Below, piece by piece: positions 1 through 6,629 of a DNA stretch of 9,694 bases. Origin of the DNA: UBA3064 sp023258775 (GTDB lineage: Bacteria > Pseudomonadota > Gammaproteobacteria > Burkholderiales > Burkholderiaceae_E). Made by a program: the position numbers and the translations under genes. Numbering within the stretch: position 1 is the first letter of the stretch; each line of letters starts with the position of its first letter. The stretch lies in NCBI GenBank assembly GCA_044355655.1, contig JBIKXS010000062.1, forward strand, positions 1-9,694, written 5' to 3'. A model generated the notes under the pieces. The model searched no databases, was not told the DNA's origin, and was given only the letters and a program-made list of their open reading frames with translations.

Positions 1-2
1 TG

Positions 3-167
3 ATCACTGATTTGCCCAAGCGCACGCCCTGTGATGGCTGCTCGGTGGGGTTTCTTGATGGCGGCGAGAAGGCTCGGCAACAGGCCCGTGCGATCTGGAT
101 GCGGCATGTCCAAAGTGGCGTTGTGTCGGCACCCCAGGGCACGCAAACTCCGCAGCTGGTCTCTTAG
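3..167 (+). CDS. C-terminal end of an unrecognised protein (5' truncated by window edge)
   Basis: Frame 3 is open from the window edge to a TAG at 165-167, giving 54 residues that include a CDGC motif, an Arg/Gln-rich helix-like stretch and a Gln/Thr/Pro-rich tail ending in LVS. I do not recognise the family. It is likely real because the next gene starts only three bases after its stop, on the same strand, as in an operon, and because its residue mix looks protein-like. Only the tail is visible, so function cannot be assigned. The overlapping frame from 31 is taken to be a shadow. Confidence 0.5.
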   Translation: MTDLPKRTPCDGCSVGFLDGGEKARQQARAIWMRHVQSGVVSAPQGTQTPQLVS

Positions 168-170
168 GCG

Positions 171-977
171 ATGTCGCTGCACGCCAATATCCGAAGTCAG
201 TTGCTCACCCAGTTGAGCGGCCCCGCACCGAAGGCCGACGAAGCAGCGCAGTTGAACGAGGCACTGAGGCTACTCTCTAAGTGGCGCTCGGTACTGATCC
301 AGAACACGGTACTCAAGCATCAAGGCACGGTGGTGATGGAAGGGCCATTACAGGGCTTGGACTTTTTAGCTCAATCTGCCGAGGGCTGTCACATCGCAAA
401 GCTTTTGGGTTGTTATGAGCAACCCCTTCAACCCTTTATTGAAGCGGCAATCAAGGACAACTACCCCACCATCCTTAACATTGGCTGCGCCGAGGGCTAC
501 TACGCCGTGGGCATGGCTCGCCGGATGCCGCAAACCCAAGTCCTGGCGTTTGACCTAAACCCCAAGGCACAAGAAGTATGCGCTGCGTTGGCGCAAAAGA
601 ACGGTGTCAAGAACCGAGTAAGCATCGCGGGATTGTTTGAACCTGCAGACTTTGCTGCCTACGCCGATCAGCGTGTGCTGCTGCTTTGCGATATTGAGGG
701 GGCAGAGCGTGCCTTGCTTGATCCCGAGCGCTCACCCGCGTTGAAGGGTATGGACATCATTGTGGAGAGTCACGAGTGCCTGACGGCGGGGATCACCCAG
801 ACGCTGATGGACCGATTTAAGCCAACGCATGAGATCACCCTCGTGCAGGACAATGGGCAGCGGCAACTGCACCAGGCACCACAATGGTTTCATAACCTCG
901 CACACTTGGATCAGCTGCTGGCCACTTGGGAGTGGCGCTCAGGACCCACGCCGTGGCTCGTGATGAAGGCTAGGTGA
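171..977 (+). CDS. FkbM-like class I SAM-dependent methyltransferase
   Basis: The 268-aa product is a Rossmann-fold SAM methyltransferase. Residues 101-114 (ILNIGCAEGYYAVG) form the glycine-rich SAM-binding motif I. An acidic motif II lies at 127-130 (FDLN), and DIEGAE at 174-179 matches the D-x-EGAE signature of FkbM-type methyltransferases. The N-terminal 95 residues are a helical lead-in seen in relatives, and the C-terminus (GPTPWLVMKAR) is a normal family ending, so the gene looks complete. Such enzymes often sit in polysaccharide or glycan-modification loci and O- or N-methylate small or sugar substrates; the substrate here is unknown. The start follows the previous stop by three bases and has no strong Shine-Dalgarno, suggesting coupled translation. 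Its last codons and stop lie in a 22-bp repeat found again at 9422-9443. Confidence 0.85.
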   Translation: MSLHANIRSQLLTQLSGPAPKADEAAQLNEALRLLSKWRSVLIQNTVLKHQGTVVMEGPLQGLDFLAQSAEGCHIAKLLGCYEQPLQPFIEAAIKDNYPTILNIGCAEGYYAVGMARRMPQTQVLAFDLNPKAQEVCAALAQKNGVKNRVSIAGLFEPADFAAYADQRVLLLCDIEGAERALLDPERSPALKGMDIIVESHECLTAGITQTLMDRFKPTHEITLVQDNGQRQLHQAPQWFHNLAHLDQLLATWEWRSGPTPWLVMKAR

Positions 978-980
978 TCG
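959..980 (+). repeat. 22-bp direct repeat, left copy; candidate attL at the 3' end of a methyltransferase gene
   Basis: Bases 959-980 match 9422-9443 at 21 of 22 positions in the same orientation; the single difference is A966 against T9429. The shared core includes GGCTAGGTGATCG. Similarity falls off sharply on both sides. The copy covers the last codons and TGA of the 171-977 gene plus three bases. A short repeat at a gene's 3' end, with its partner next to a tyrosine integrase, is the usual picture of an attachment-site duplication. The alternative is a remnant of a second, paralogous methyltransferase gene end. Confidence 0.55.
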
Positions 981-1024
981 GTCTAAACTCAACGTTCCAA
1001 TCCACAAAAAACAATAAGTGAGCG

Positions 1025-1630
1025 ATGCCAACACTTTTACACATTGGCTGCGGCCCCAAGCGCAAGGACAAGACGACGAAGGGGTTCAATACACCCAATT
1101 GGACGGAAATCCGTCTGGACATTGACCCATCAGTGTCACCCGATGTGACCGGCACCATGACCGATATGTCCGCGGTGGCATCTGAGTCAGTGGATGCCAT
1201 CTTCTCAAGCCACAACATCGAGCATCTTTATCCGCATGAGGTGCCTGTAGCGTTACAGGAATTCCTTCGTGTGCTTAGGCCCGAAGGCTTTGCAGTGATC
1301 ACCTGTCCTGATCTGCAGTCAGTGTGTGCGCTGGTGGCCGACGACAAACTCACCGATGCGGCTTACACCTCGCCTGCGGGTCCAATTTCACCGCTGGACA
1401 TACTTTACGGTCATCGTCCACAGATGGCTGAGGGGAATCTTTACATGGCGCACCGCTGTGGGTTCACCCAGAAAGTGCTCGATGGGACCTTGAGAAGCTG
1501 TGGCTTTCAGACGGTTGCCAGCATGGCAAGGGGTCGAACACCCTTTTTCGATCTGTGGGCAGTGGCAAGCAAGTCAACACGAAGCGAAGACGCCATGCGT
1601 GCCTTGGCAGGGGAGCACTTTCCGAGGTAG
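1025..1630 (+). CDS. Small class I SAM-dependent methyltransferase (Methyltransf_11-like)
   Basis: The 201-aa product opens almost directly with SAM-binding motif I (LLHIGCGP, residues 4-11), followed by an acidic LDID at 31-34 that would hold the ribose hydroxyls. Residues 57-88 carry the post-motif of this fold (DAIFSSHNIEHLYP followed by FLRVLRPEG), as in Methyltransf_11 proteins of glycan and lipid loci. The substrate is unknown. The start is 47 bases after the previous stop, with only a weak AAGTGA ribosome-binding match. The usual N-terminal helix of larger family members is absent, which is common for the short form. It could be part of the host methyltransferase cluster, or cargo of the element if 959-980 is attL. 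Confidence 0.8.
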   Translation: MPTLLHIGCGPKRKDKTTKGFNTPNWTEIRLDIDPSVSPDVTGTMTDMSAVASESVDAIFSSHNIEHLYPHEVPVALQEFLRVLRPEGFAVITCPDLQSVCALVADDKLTDAAYTSPAGPISPLDILYGHRPQMAEGNLYMAHRCGFTQKVLDGTLRSCGFQTVASMARGRTPFFDLWAVASKSTRSEDAMRALAGEHFPR

Positions 1631-1706
1631 GGTGCTGAATGCTCAGTTTCGGTTGGCCACACACAGGCCTATAACGGTCAAGGCAGCGTTGGGGGTGGTT
1701 AAGGCA

Positions 1707-2069
1707 TTATCCGTAAGCGAGTGCCCCCCTCAATTTAGTTACACCTTGACGGGTCGTTGGCTGTTCGGCCTCCAAGGCTGTGTACTCCTCGTTGTCATTG
1801 CTTGGTCTAACTGGCATAAGCCAACCGTCGTAATGACTGCGAATGCCTTTGTCGTAGACCACTTCTTGGTCCTCGCCACGCACGCCCAGAAGTACGGGGG
1901 TTGGATGAGGAGATAGGGGTTGAATCTTCCACATGAAGCCGTACTCCTTGGGAAAATCATAGCAAGGCTCAAGAACGCGCACGAGCGTGCCAATGTTGGC
2001 GCGACAAAGTGGAACGTCTTGGGTGATGATGGCGAGATCGCCTTGTTGACAGCGTGTGTGTGATGACAT
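1707..2069 (-). CDS. Conserved hypothetical protein typical of Burkholderiales genomic islands
   Basis: The 120-aa protein begins MSSHTRCQQGDLAIIT and contains GDLAII and NIGTLVRVLEP near the N-terminus, a pattern suggesting a small beta-barrel like KOW or SH3 folds. It ends the central part with a DGWLMPVRPS motif. I recall similar proteins in mobile elements of beta- and gammaproteobacteria, but no function is known to me. The start at 2069 is chosen because an excellent Shine-Dalgarno (AAGGAG) lies six bases upstream. The frame stays open upstream to an ATG at 2273 (188 aa), but that extension has no Shine-Dalgarno and looks unlike the family. It faces the 1025-1630 gene tail to tail, with 76 bases between. 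Confidence 0.7.
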   Translation of the reverse strand: MSSHTRCQQGDLAIITQDVPLCRANIGTLVRVLEPCYDFPKEYGFMWKIQPLSPHPTPVLLGVRGEDQEVVYDKGIRSHYDGWLMPVRPSNDNEEYTALEAEQPTTRQGVTKLRGALAYG

Positions 2070-2555
2070 CGTAAGCTCCTTGATCCCCCGCCGCTTAGGT
2101 TTGGAAAACCGTCGACTCGAGGCGGGAGTAAGCTCGATGCGACCTTTAGGCATTGTTAACGCGGTGCCAAGTAGTGCGTAAAGCCCGCGCCCGAGAGGCG
2201 CTATGAAGCGATCATCGGACATGCACACAGCACCGCCACCAGAGGTCTTGCGACATCTGCAGGTGGCATCCATGGGTGTTGTTTACATATGGTTATTATA
2301 GCGCAAGAACATGCCCTTAGTGAACACAGCGATGCAAATCTGCTCGCTGCATCTCGGGGACTTAACGCCGAAGTGTTGTTATTTCAGCGAACGACTTAAA
2401 GGCACTTAAGGGCTATGCGCGGTGTTCCACCCTTGCTGCCTGGCAGGCGCCTGATGTCAGGATCATGGCATAGGTCGCTCGTCAAAATGTTCTTAATTGG
2501 GCCTCGTCCAAGATTCTGTGCATGGCGTATGTGTGCCTTAGCCCTCACTGTCAGA
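2070..2555. other. Intergenic region between the hypothetical gene and the replication operon
   Basis: These 486 bases hold no convincing gene. They contain the minus-strand promoter at 2295-2324 and its leader of about 220 bases, which stays open in frame with the 1707-2069 gene. A palindrome CCTGATGTCAGG lies at 2450-2461. Three ACTTAA words occur at 2360-2365, 2394-2399 and 2404-2409; their uneven spacing makes iterons unlikely. No clear terminator with a T-tract was found downstream of the 2556 stop. Confidence 0.5.
2295..2324 (-). promoter_or_regulatory. Sigma70-type promoter for the 2069-1707 gene
   Basis: On the minus strand a perfect TATAAT (plus positions 2295-2300) is preceded by TTCACT (2319-2324) with an 18-base spacer; the -35 box matches TTGACA at four of six positions. 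Transcription would start near 2288, giving a leader of about 220 bases before the chosen ATG at 2069. An ATG at 2273 lies about 15 bases after the predicted start. Confidence 0.55.
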
Positions 2556-2843
2556 TTACTCTTTGATGACCGGTAGTCTCGATACGGCGTTGGTTCTCGA
2601 CTGATGTTGAAGGTAAAGCAAGGCCTGAGTTACCGCTTCCCCCTTGCTGGGAAAATTCCACATCGGCATGAGTTCATCTAACGCCAATCTCGCGGCGGCG
2701 GACAACATGAGGGAGGTCTTGCCGGTGCGCCGGTTATCCGGCGCGGGTATGCCCTTTTGCGTATCCTGACTCGTAGGACCGGTAGCCGCTGCTTCGCAAG
2801 GGGGAGATGCGATTGGGGTGCTTGATTTGACATCATTCATCAT
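2556..2843 (-). CDS. Small ribbon-helix-helix-like DNA-binding protein
   Basis: The 95-aa product has a low-complexity N-terminal half (Ser, Pro, Ala, Thr). It is followed at residues 41-83 by a strand (TSLMLS), a helix (ARLALDELM), a short turn and a second helix (SKGEAVTQALLYLQH). This order fits a ribbon-helix-helix fold such as CopG/Arc regulators; the call rests on pattern only. The ATG at 2843 has GGAG six bases upstream and lies 28 bases after the stop of the Prim-Pol gene, so it is probably the last gene of that operon. A longer frame from 2918 would overlap the previous gene by 47 bases and is less likely. A role in copy control or partition is plausible but unproven. Confidence 0.6.
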   Translation of the reverse strand: MMNDVKSSTPIASPPCEAAATGPTSQDTQKGIPAPDNRRTGKTSLMLSAAARLALDELMPMWNFPSKGEAVTQALLYLQHQSRTNAVSRLPVIKE

Positions 2844-2871
2844 TTGACGCTCCGACAATAACTTGTTTTGC

Positions 2872-5478
2872 TCACATCGGTTCGGGTACTCGGGAGGCTT
2901 CGTGTTCTTGCGAAGCATGAGCCACAGTGTTGAGCGCTTGTGACTCGCCTAACTTGATCTGCTTGCGCATCCTCGACCCCTTCTTACTAGCTGGCTGCGG
3001 TGCGGCGCGGTTGATTTGGGTCGTTTGTTCCTGTTCATTCCCGTTCATTCCTGTCGTTTCCTCAACACCCGGAATAGACGGAACAGGCGCGGGGGAGGCA
3101 TCCCCCCGCCGTTCGTTCCGTAGTTTTTTTCCTTTAGGGGAACGAACAGATTTGGAACATACGGAATTGGCAGCCTGAGGCTCCTCCGAGGCGCCGTCGA
3201 TGTGGGCCGTTTGTTCCGGCTCGGAACTGACGGAAACATCTGGTTTTCGCCAGGATGGCGGGATGGTCTGTTTCTCTATGGGTATGCAGTAAGTCTTACG
3301 CCACTCGTTGTGCTCATCTGCGCTGAGCGTTATGAGGAAGCATTGCTTTTTGTTGTTCACCCTGACCTTCGGCGGGACTTCCACTTCGTGCAACCAGCCT
3401 TCGGAGATCAAGTATTCGATGGCGTTACTAATCTTGGAACCATTGCCGACAACCTGTCCCTTCACGCCACTGCGATTGAGCGGATGCCCTTCCTCCCAGG
3501 CTCTTTGAACCGCATCGATGATCGCGTGCTTCAGGTCGGCCGCGGTCGCATCCTCGGCTCTCTTCTTTGCAGCTAACTTTTCAGCCTTGGCATCCGTTTG
3601 CGTCAATGGTGTAAGGTCGACCCATCGGAGGGTGATTGTTTCAGGGTCCCCAAACTCATCGTTCAACTGTACTTCGAATGCTCGCCCTTCGATCTGCAGC
3701 GCTTCCCAACGCGGCTCGAACCTCGTCTTTCCCAGCTTAAGCAGGCGCTGCTCACTGGTGCGTATAAGAAACATCGTCTGCGTTGCATCTGCGTCCCAAG
3801 CACCCCCGCCACGGCTGCTTAGCGCGGTCACATCGGTGCCTGCCATGTCGGCTTTGGCCGTGTGGCCTACGATCCACACCGGCAGTCCGGCAAAGCGCTG
3901 CCGCAGGATTGCCATGACTTTACTCGCCTCGGAATTACTGTTTTCCTCCTCCATCTCAAAGTTGGCGCTGCGGGTGTCGAACACGATAAGCGGTAGCACC
4001 TGCACACCGCCGACTGACCGAGAGAACCAATCCCGATAAGTCGTGGCCGCCTCCGCCACGTAGTCCGCATCCAGACGCTGCGCTTCAACAAGATGAATGC
4101 GCTCTTGCACCATCTGAAAATCAAGCTCAAAGTTCCCATGGCGCGCCATGCCTTCGATGATGCTTCGGGCCTGTTGGATGTCCTCGGTAATGTAGATGAC
4201 GTGGCGCCAATGCTTGGGTGCCAGCGGGTCACCGACCCGGTGAAGTCCAGCTGCGATCATCGACAGAGGAAGCACCGCTGTGGTTTTGCCCACACCCCAA
4301 CTGCCGGCAATCATCACGACGCCCTGAGCGACGACGCCGGGAATCACCCAGCGCGTTGCCGTTAGCGCTTGGCTCAGGTCTACGAACTGCAGCAGCGGAT
4401 GCTCAGTGCTAGCTTGGGCCTTCGGAGCCTCCTGGGGCGCTTCTGGAGCCGTTTCAAGGCATCCAGCGACTGGCGCAGGCGCGCAGAAAGCTTCAAGTCG
4501 CTCAAGCCCCTGCTCGCGTTTGTAGGCGTCCTCGGCGGCATTAAGGTCGCCATCATGATCAAGTACAACGTGAGCAGTCCATGCATCAAAAATTCCAGAC
4601 AGAGGATCGCTCGCGTGATCGCTAGCCCAAAGCCCTACTTTGCCAGGCACCTCGCGCACGCCGGGCGCGCCAGTGGCGCGTGGCGGGCTCCAACGCTTTT
4701 CGTGGCGGTGATAGTTGTAGCCATGACGGGCAAGGATGTCAGGTACTTGATGGTGCTGGTTGTAATGCGCTCGAAAGGTGCTTGGATACGCAAGTTTCCG
4801 CCCTCCGGAGGACCGGCTTAGACTGATTGAGCGTGCTGCACGCTCGCCTAGCGCCTTGAAGAATCGATCCTCCTGGTTATTTAGGAACTCAAGATCGGCC
4901 GAGCACCGCTCCCACCAGCGCCAAAGCTCGTCGGGTAAGGACGGTGCATCGTCTAGGCGTTTGTCGCCTGCGTAACTTTGGGTACAACACGTTCCGTCCG
5001 TCGTGCGATAAACCAACCCAGGCACGCAGTCCTGAAGGTTGGGACTGTGAGCTCTAAATTCGAGTACGGTACCAATGGACTTATTTCTGAACTTTAGCCA
5101 TTCGATTTCACCTTCAGCAACAAAAGCGCTGCGCCCACCAGAACCCGGTCGTGTCGAGCGGGTTCGCACGCCCGCATCCATCAGCGCTTCGAGATCGAAT
5201 CCCAGTGCGGCCATACCCGTGCAGGCTAGCGGCCAGTTGTCGGGATCGATGCTGCACAATTTGTTGGCCTGAAGGGGGAGTCCATAGCCTGTGGCGCGCG
5301 GATCGATGAACTTAGCAAAGTTTTCCGGCTTATTCCATCCGTCGCCTCCTCCGGGGCGCTTTTCGTATGGCTTAAGCACGATGAGACGCATGCCAGCATC
5401 CAGCAGACGCTTTGCCTCGTGGAGATCAGGCAAGGGGTCTGCAGCGCCTTTGATAACGGGTAGTTCTAGCGGCGTCAT
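2872..5478 (-). CDS. Bifunctional primase-polymerase / RepA-like AAA ATPase replication protein
   Basis: The 868-aa protein combines an N-terminal Prim-Pol domain (about 15-190) with a RepA-type ATPase. Prim-Pol features are a DPD metal motif in CSIDPDNWP (about 75-83), a STRPGSGGRS motif near 108-117 and GTVLEFRA near 136-143. The ATPase has Walker A GSWGVGKTT at 392-400, Walker B LPLIVFDTRS at 495-504 and a VGH sensor-like motif at 537-539. Residues about 650-700 look like a winged helix (NRSGVKGQVVGNGSKIS), and the last 120 or so are low-complexity and basic. The protein would prime DNA and unwind it, to replicate the element. The ATG at 5478 has GGAGG six bases upstream and overlaps the previous stop (ATGA). 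A longer open frame to 5721 only shadows the upstream gene. Confidence 0.85.
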   Translation of the reverse strand: MTPLELPVIKGAADPLPDLHEAKRLLDAGMRLIVLKPYEKRPGGGDGWNKPENFAKFIDPRATGYGLPLQANKLCSIDPDNWPLACTGMAALGFDLEALMDAGVRTRSTRPGSGGRSAFVAEGEIEWLKFRNKSIGTVLEFRAHSPNLQDCVPGLVYRTTDGTCCTQSYAGDKRLDDAPSLPDELWRWWERCSADLEFLNNQEDRFFKALGERAARSISLSRSSGGRKLAYPSTFRAHYNQHHQVPDILARHGYNYHRHEKRWSPPRATGAPGVREVPGKVGLWASDHASDPLSGIFDAWTAHVVLDHDGDLNAAEDAYKREQGLERLEAFCAPAPVAGCLETAPEAPQEAPKAQASTEHPLLQFVDLSQALTATRWVIPGVVAQGVVMIAGSWGVGKTTAVLPLSMIAAGLHRVGDPLAPKHWRHVIYITEDIQQARSIIEGMARHGNFELDFQMVQERIHLVEAQRLDADYVAEAATTYRDWFSRSVGGVQVLPLIVFDTRSANFEMEEENSNSEASKVMAILRQRFAGLPVWIVGHTAKADMAGTDVTALSSRGGGAWDADATQTMFLIRTSEQRLLKLGKTRFEPRWEALQIEGRAFEVQLNDEFGDPETITLRWVDLTPLTQTDAKAEKLAAKKRAEDATAADLKHAIIDAVQRAWEEGHPLNRSGVKGQVVGNGSKISNAIEYLISEGWLHEVEVPPKVRVNNKKQCFLITLSADEHNEWRKTYCIPIEKQTIPPSWRKPDVSVSSEPEQTAHIDGASEEPQAANSVCSKSVRSPKGKKLRNERRGDASPAPVPSIPGVEETTGMNGNEQEQTTQINRAAPQPASKKGSRMRKQIKLGESQALNTVAHASQEHEASRVPEPM

Positions 5479-5834
5479 TGGACGCCTCCGACTGGCCGCC
5501 GTAGCGCGTTCTCGATGAACTCGCGAGCTGAATCTCTGGTCAAATATCTCCAGGTGCGCAGAAGTGCCGGCCATCCCCTTTTGCGACCTGCTGCAGCACA
5601 TGGAAGGCAGAGGGGTACGTCCGTGATGATCATGACAAAAGGCTTGCCGTCCGGTGTGCGCAACCGCTGTACATGCCGCAGGAGCGCTCTCCTCTTGGTC
5701 CTTGTACCGCACTCTTGACACGCTTCCTCCGTGCTCGCTGCGCCAGGTGGGGAAATCGCGGGCCGACTGCTTGGAGGGTCCCGGTCAGCGTTGATGAACT
5801 GTAGTTCGATGCCAAGTTCGTGTAGGGCGCTCAT
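5475..5834 (-). CDS. Small protein with paired CxxC motifs, replication operon
   Basis: The 119-aa product carries CQEC (Cys39, Cys42) and CLPC (Cys76, Cys79), the four-cysteine arrangement of a zinc ribbon. The segment between them has basic residues and a strand-like FVMIITDVP. No family name is recognised. The start at 5834 overlaps the stop of the upstream gene (ATGA at 5834-5831) and its own stop overlaps the Prim-Pol start (5478-5475), so the three genes are probably translationally coupled. A zinc-binding accessory factor for replication is inferred from context only. An upstream in-frame ATG at 5879 is rejected because it lies inside the previous gene. Confidence 0.7.
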   Translation of the reverse strand: MSALHELGIELQFINADRDPPSSRPAISPPGAASTEEACQECGTRTKRRALLRHVQRLRTPDGKPFVMIITDVPLCLPCAAAGRKRGWPALLRTWRYLTRDSAREFIENALRRPVGGVQ

Positions 5835-6136
5835 GCTGCACCTTTCAACGACTTCGAAGGGTTGATTTCCATACCACAAGCCCGATCAGTAGGATCGGTG
5901 TTGCACCTCTGGTCCTTCCATTCAAAGCCCTTGCGCCAGCAGGTTCGTTCAACATTTGGATCAGTCAGCGCTGGGCGCTGCGTAGCATCGACTAATCGGT
6001 TGAAATGGCTGTGCGGCGGTTTCCTCTGAACAAAATGCGGCAAACAATATCGGTAGATGGCGCGCCACGCTTCCGGATCGGCAATGCAGGCGACTGATGA
6101 CGCCCCGGGGAATGGGCAGCCTCTTTGAATTGACAT
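5831..6136 (-). CDS. Small cysteine-rich hypothetical protein, first gene of the replication operon
   Basis: The 101-aa product has six cysteines (residues 7, 17, 31, 66, 78, 87), several aromatic residues and a basic C-terminus; spacing does not match a zinc finger I know. It is not recognised. The ATG at 6136 is chosen because AAAGGA sits about seven bases upstream; the open frame continues to 6277 but that part has no Shine-Dalgarno and odd composition. The stop overlaps the next start by four bases. As first gene of the operon it may be a small regulator or a replication accessory protein, but no function can be claimed. Confidence 0.65.
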   Translation of the reverse strand: MSIQRGCPFPGASSVACIADPEAWRAIYRYCLPHFVQRKPPHSHFNRLVDATQRPALTDPNVERTCWRKGFEWKDQRCNTDPTDRACGMEINPSKSLKGAA

Positions 6137-6348
6137 GTTTGTGTCCTTTCGGATTTCGACTGGATCAAGTCCTCGCGTTCTTGCAAACAACGAGCGGTGC
6201 TGCCAAACCATGAATCCCACAAGGGCATGGTCGTGGCGCATCAGTAGTGTTTGGGCCGACCTTGCGGTCGTTGGCACCTGCGTACGCAGTCAACCCCTGG
6301 GGAGTCAGCTGCAATTAACTTGGACTGTAGGTTTCTTCGGCCATGCTT

Positions 6349-6378
6349 GGGGCAGGCCTACTTGACGTGGGCCGCCCC
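6349..6378. repeat. GC-rich inverted repeat (hairpin)
   Basis: GGGGC-A-GGCC (6349-6358) pairs with GGCC-GCCCC (6370-6378), a nine-base-pair stem with one bulged A and an 11-base loop. It lies seven bases from the A-tract of the adjacent terminator. Its role is unknown; a structural or protein-binding site is possible. Confidence 0.5.
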
Positions 6379-6384
6379 AGAAAC

Positions 6385-6408
6385 AAAAAAACCCGCTCAA
6401 GGCGGGGG
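6385..6408 (-). terminator. Rho-independent terminator reading on the minus strand
   Basis: On the minus strand, CCCGC-CTTGA-GCGGG forms a five-pair GC stem with a five-base loop, followed at once by seven Ts (plus 6391-6385). No minus-strand gene ends just upstream of it: the next minus gene body is beyond 7275, and tumE-tumA lies between on the other strand. It may shield the replication operon from transcription entering from the integrase/TA side. Confidence 0.65.
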
Positions 6409-6483
6409 CTTCATTTTGGGCACAATGACCCGGGAGTATTTTTAGTCAGATTTTCACGCTTGTCAAGCTTTCACTATCACAAC

Positions 6484-6497
6484 GCCTACTTGGCGTG
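6484..6497 (+). repeat. Second copy of a 14-base repeat (GCCTACTTGRCGTG)
   Basis: Bases 6484-6497 match 6356-6369 at 13 of 14 positions. The first copy overlaps the loop and arm of the 6349-6378 hairpin. Two copies 128 bases apart in the same intergenic region could be protein-binding sites, but two are too few to call iterons. Confidence 0.35.
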
Positions 6498-6581
6498 AAT
6501 CCAGTCTTATGCGAGACCGACTTATGCAGCCGCACCCATTTTGGGTGGGGGCCTGATTCTGGGAATCTATGACTTCCGGGG

Positions 6582-6601
6582 TGTTGTCGGGATTGACAAC
6601 A
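6582..6601 (+). promoter_or_regulatory. Operator 1 of tumE-tumA (inverted repeat)
   Basis: TGTTGTC-N6-GACAACA is a perfect seven-base inverted repeat. Its right arm overlaps the TTGACA -35 box at 6593-6598. It shares its consensus with the repeat at 6610-6629, with 28 bases between centres. Confidence 0.65.
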
Positions 6602-6621
6602 TGAAAGGGTGTTGGCAAGAT
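6593..6621 (+). promoter_or_regulatory. tumE-tumA promoter, probably giving a leaderless mRNA
   Basis: A perfect -35 TTGACA (6593-6598) is followed after 17 bases by CAAGAT (6616-6621), a weak -10 with three of six matches. The start of transcription would fall at about 6628-6629, on the tumE ATG. No Shine-Dalgarno precedes that ATG, which fits leaderless translation. Both promoter boxes lie inside the two operator repeats. Confidence 0.5.
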
Positions 6622-6629
6622 AGCCAACA
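6610..6629 (+). promoter_or_regulatory. Operator 2 of tumE-tumA (inverted repeat up to the ATG)
   Basis: TGTTGGC-N6-GCCAACA is a perfect seven-base inverted repeat, the last A being the first base of the tumE start codon. It covers the predicted -10 box. Each arm differs from operator 1 at one position (T/G in the left arm, A/C in the right), as expected of two sites for one dimeric repressor. Confidence 0.65.

Larger units (their letters stand above)
6137..6581. other. Divergent intergenic region; possible control region or origin
   Basis: These 445 bases separate the minus-strand replication operon from the plus-strand tumE-tumA pair. They contain a small hairpin (CGACC-TTGC-GGTCG, 6257-6270), a strong hairpin at 6349-6378, a minus-strand terminator at 6385-6408, a 14-base near-repeat (6356-6369 and 6484-6497) and a hairpin CACCCA-TTT-TGGGTG at 6533-6547. 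No clear gene is seen and no good promoter for the 6136 gene was identified. The density of inverted repeats next to a replication operon makes an origin possible but not shown; no regular iterons were found. Confidence 0.4.

Noticed and set aside
1500..1916. Plus-strand open frame across the end of the second methyltransferase
   Set aside because: It overlaps two better-supported genes in other frames and has no start signal or family match.
2360..2409. Three ACTTAA words as possible iterons
   Set aside because: Spacings of 34 and 10 bases are irregular and the words are short; chance is a sufficient explanation.
3518..4039. Plus-strand open frame of 173 codons inside the Prim-Pol gene
   Set aside because: It is antisense to the ATPase domain, whose Walker motifs prove the minus-strand frame; the composition is typical of a shadow frame.
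6533..6547. CACCCA-TTT-TGGGTG hairpin as a terminator
   Set aside because: No T-tract follows on either strand and the loop is only three bases; it may still be a minor structure.
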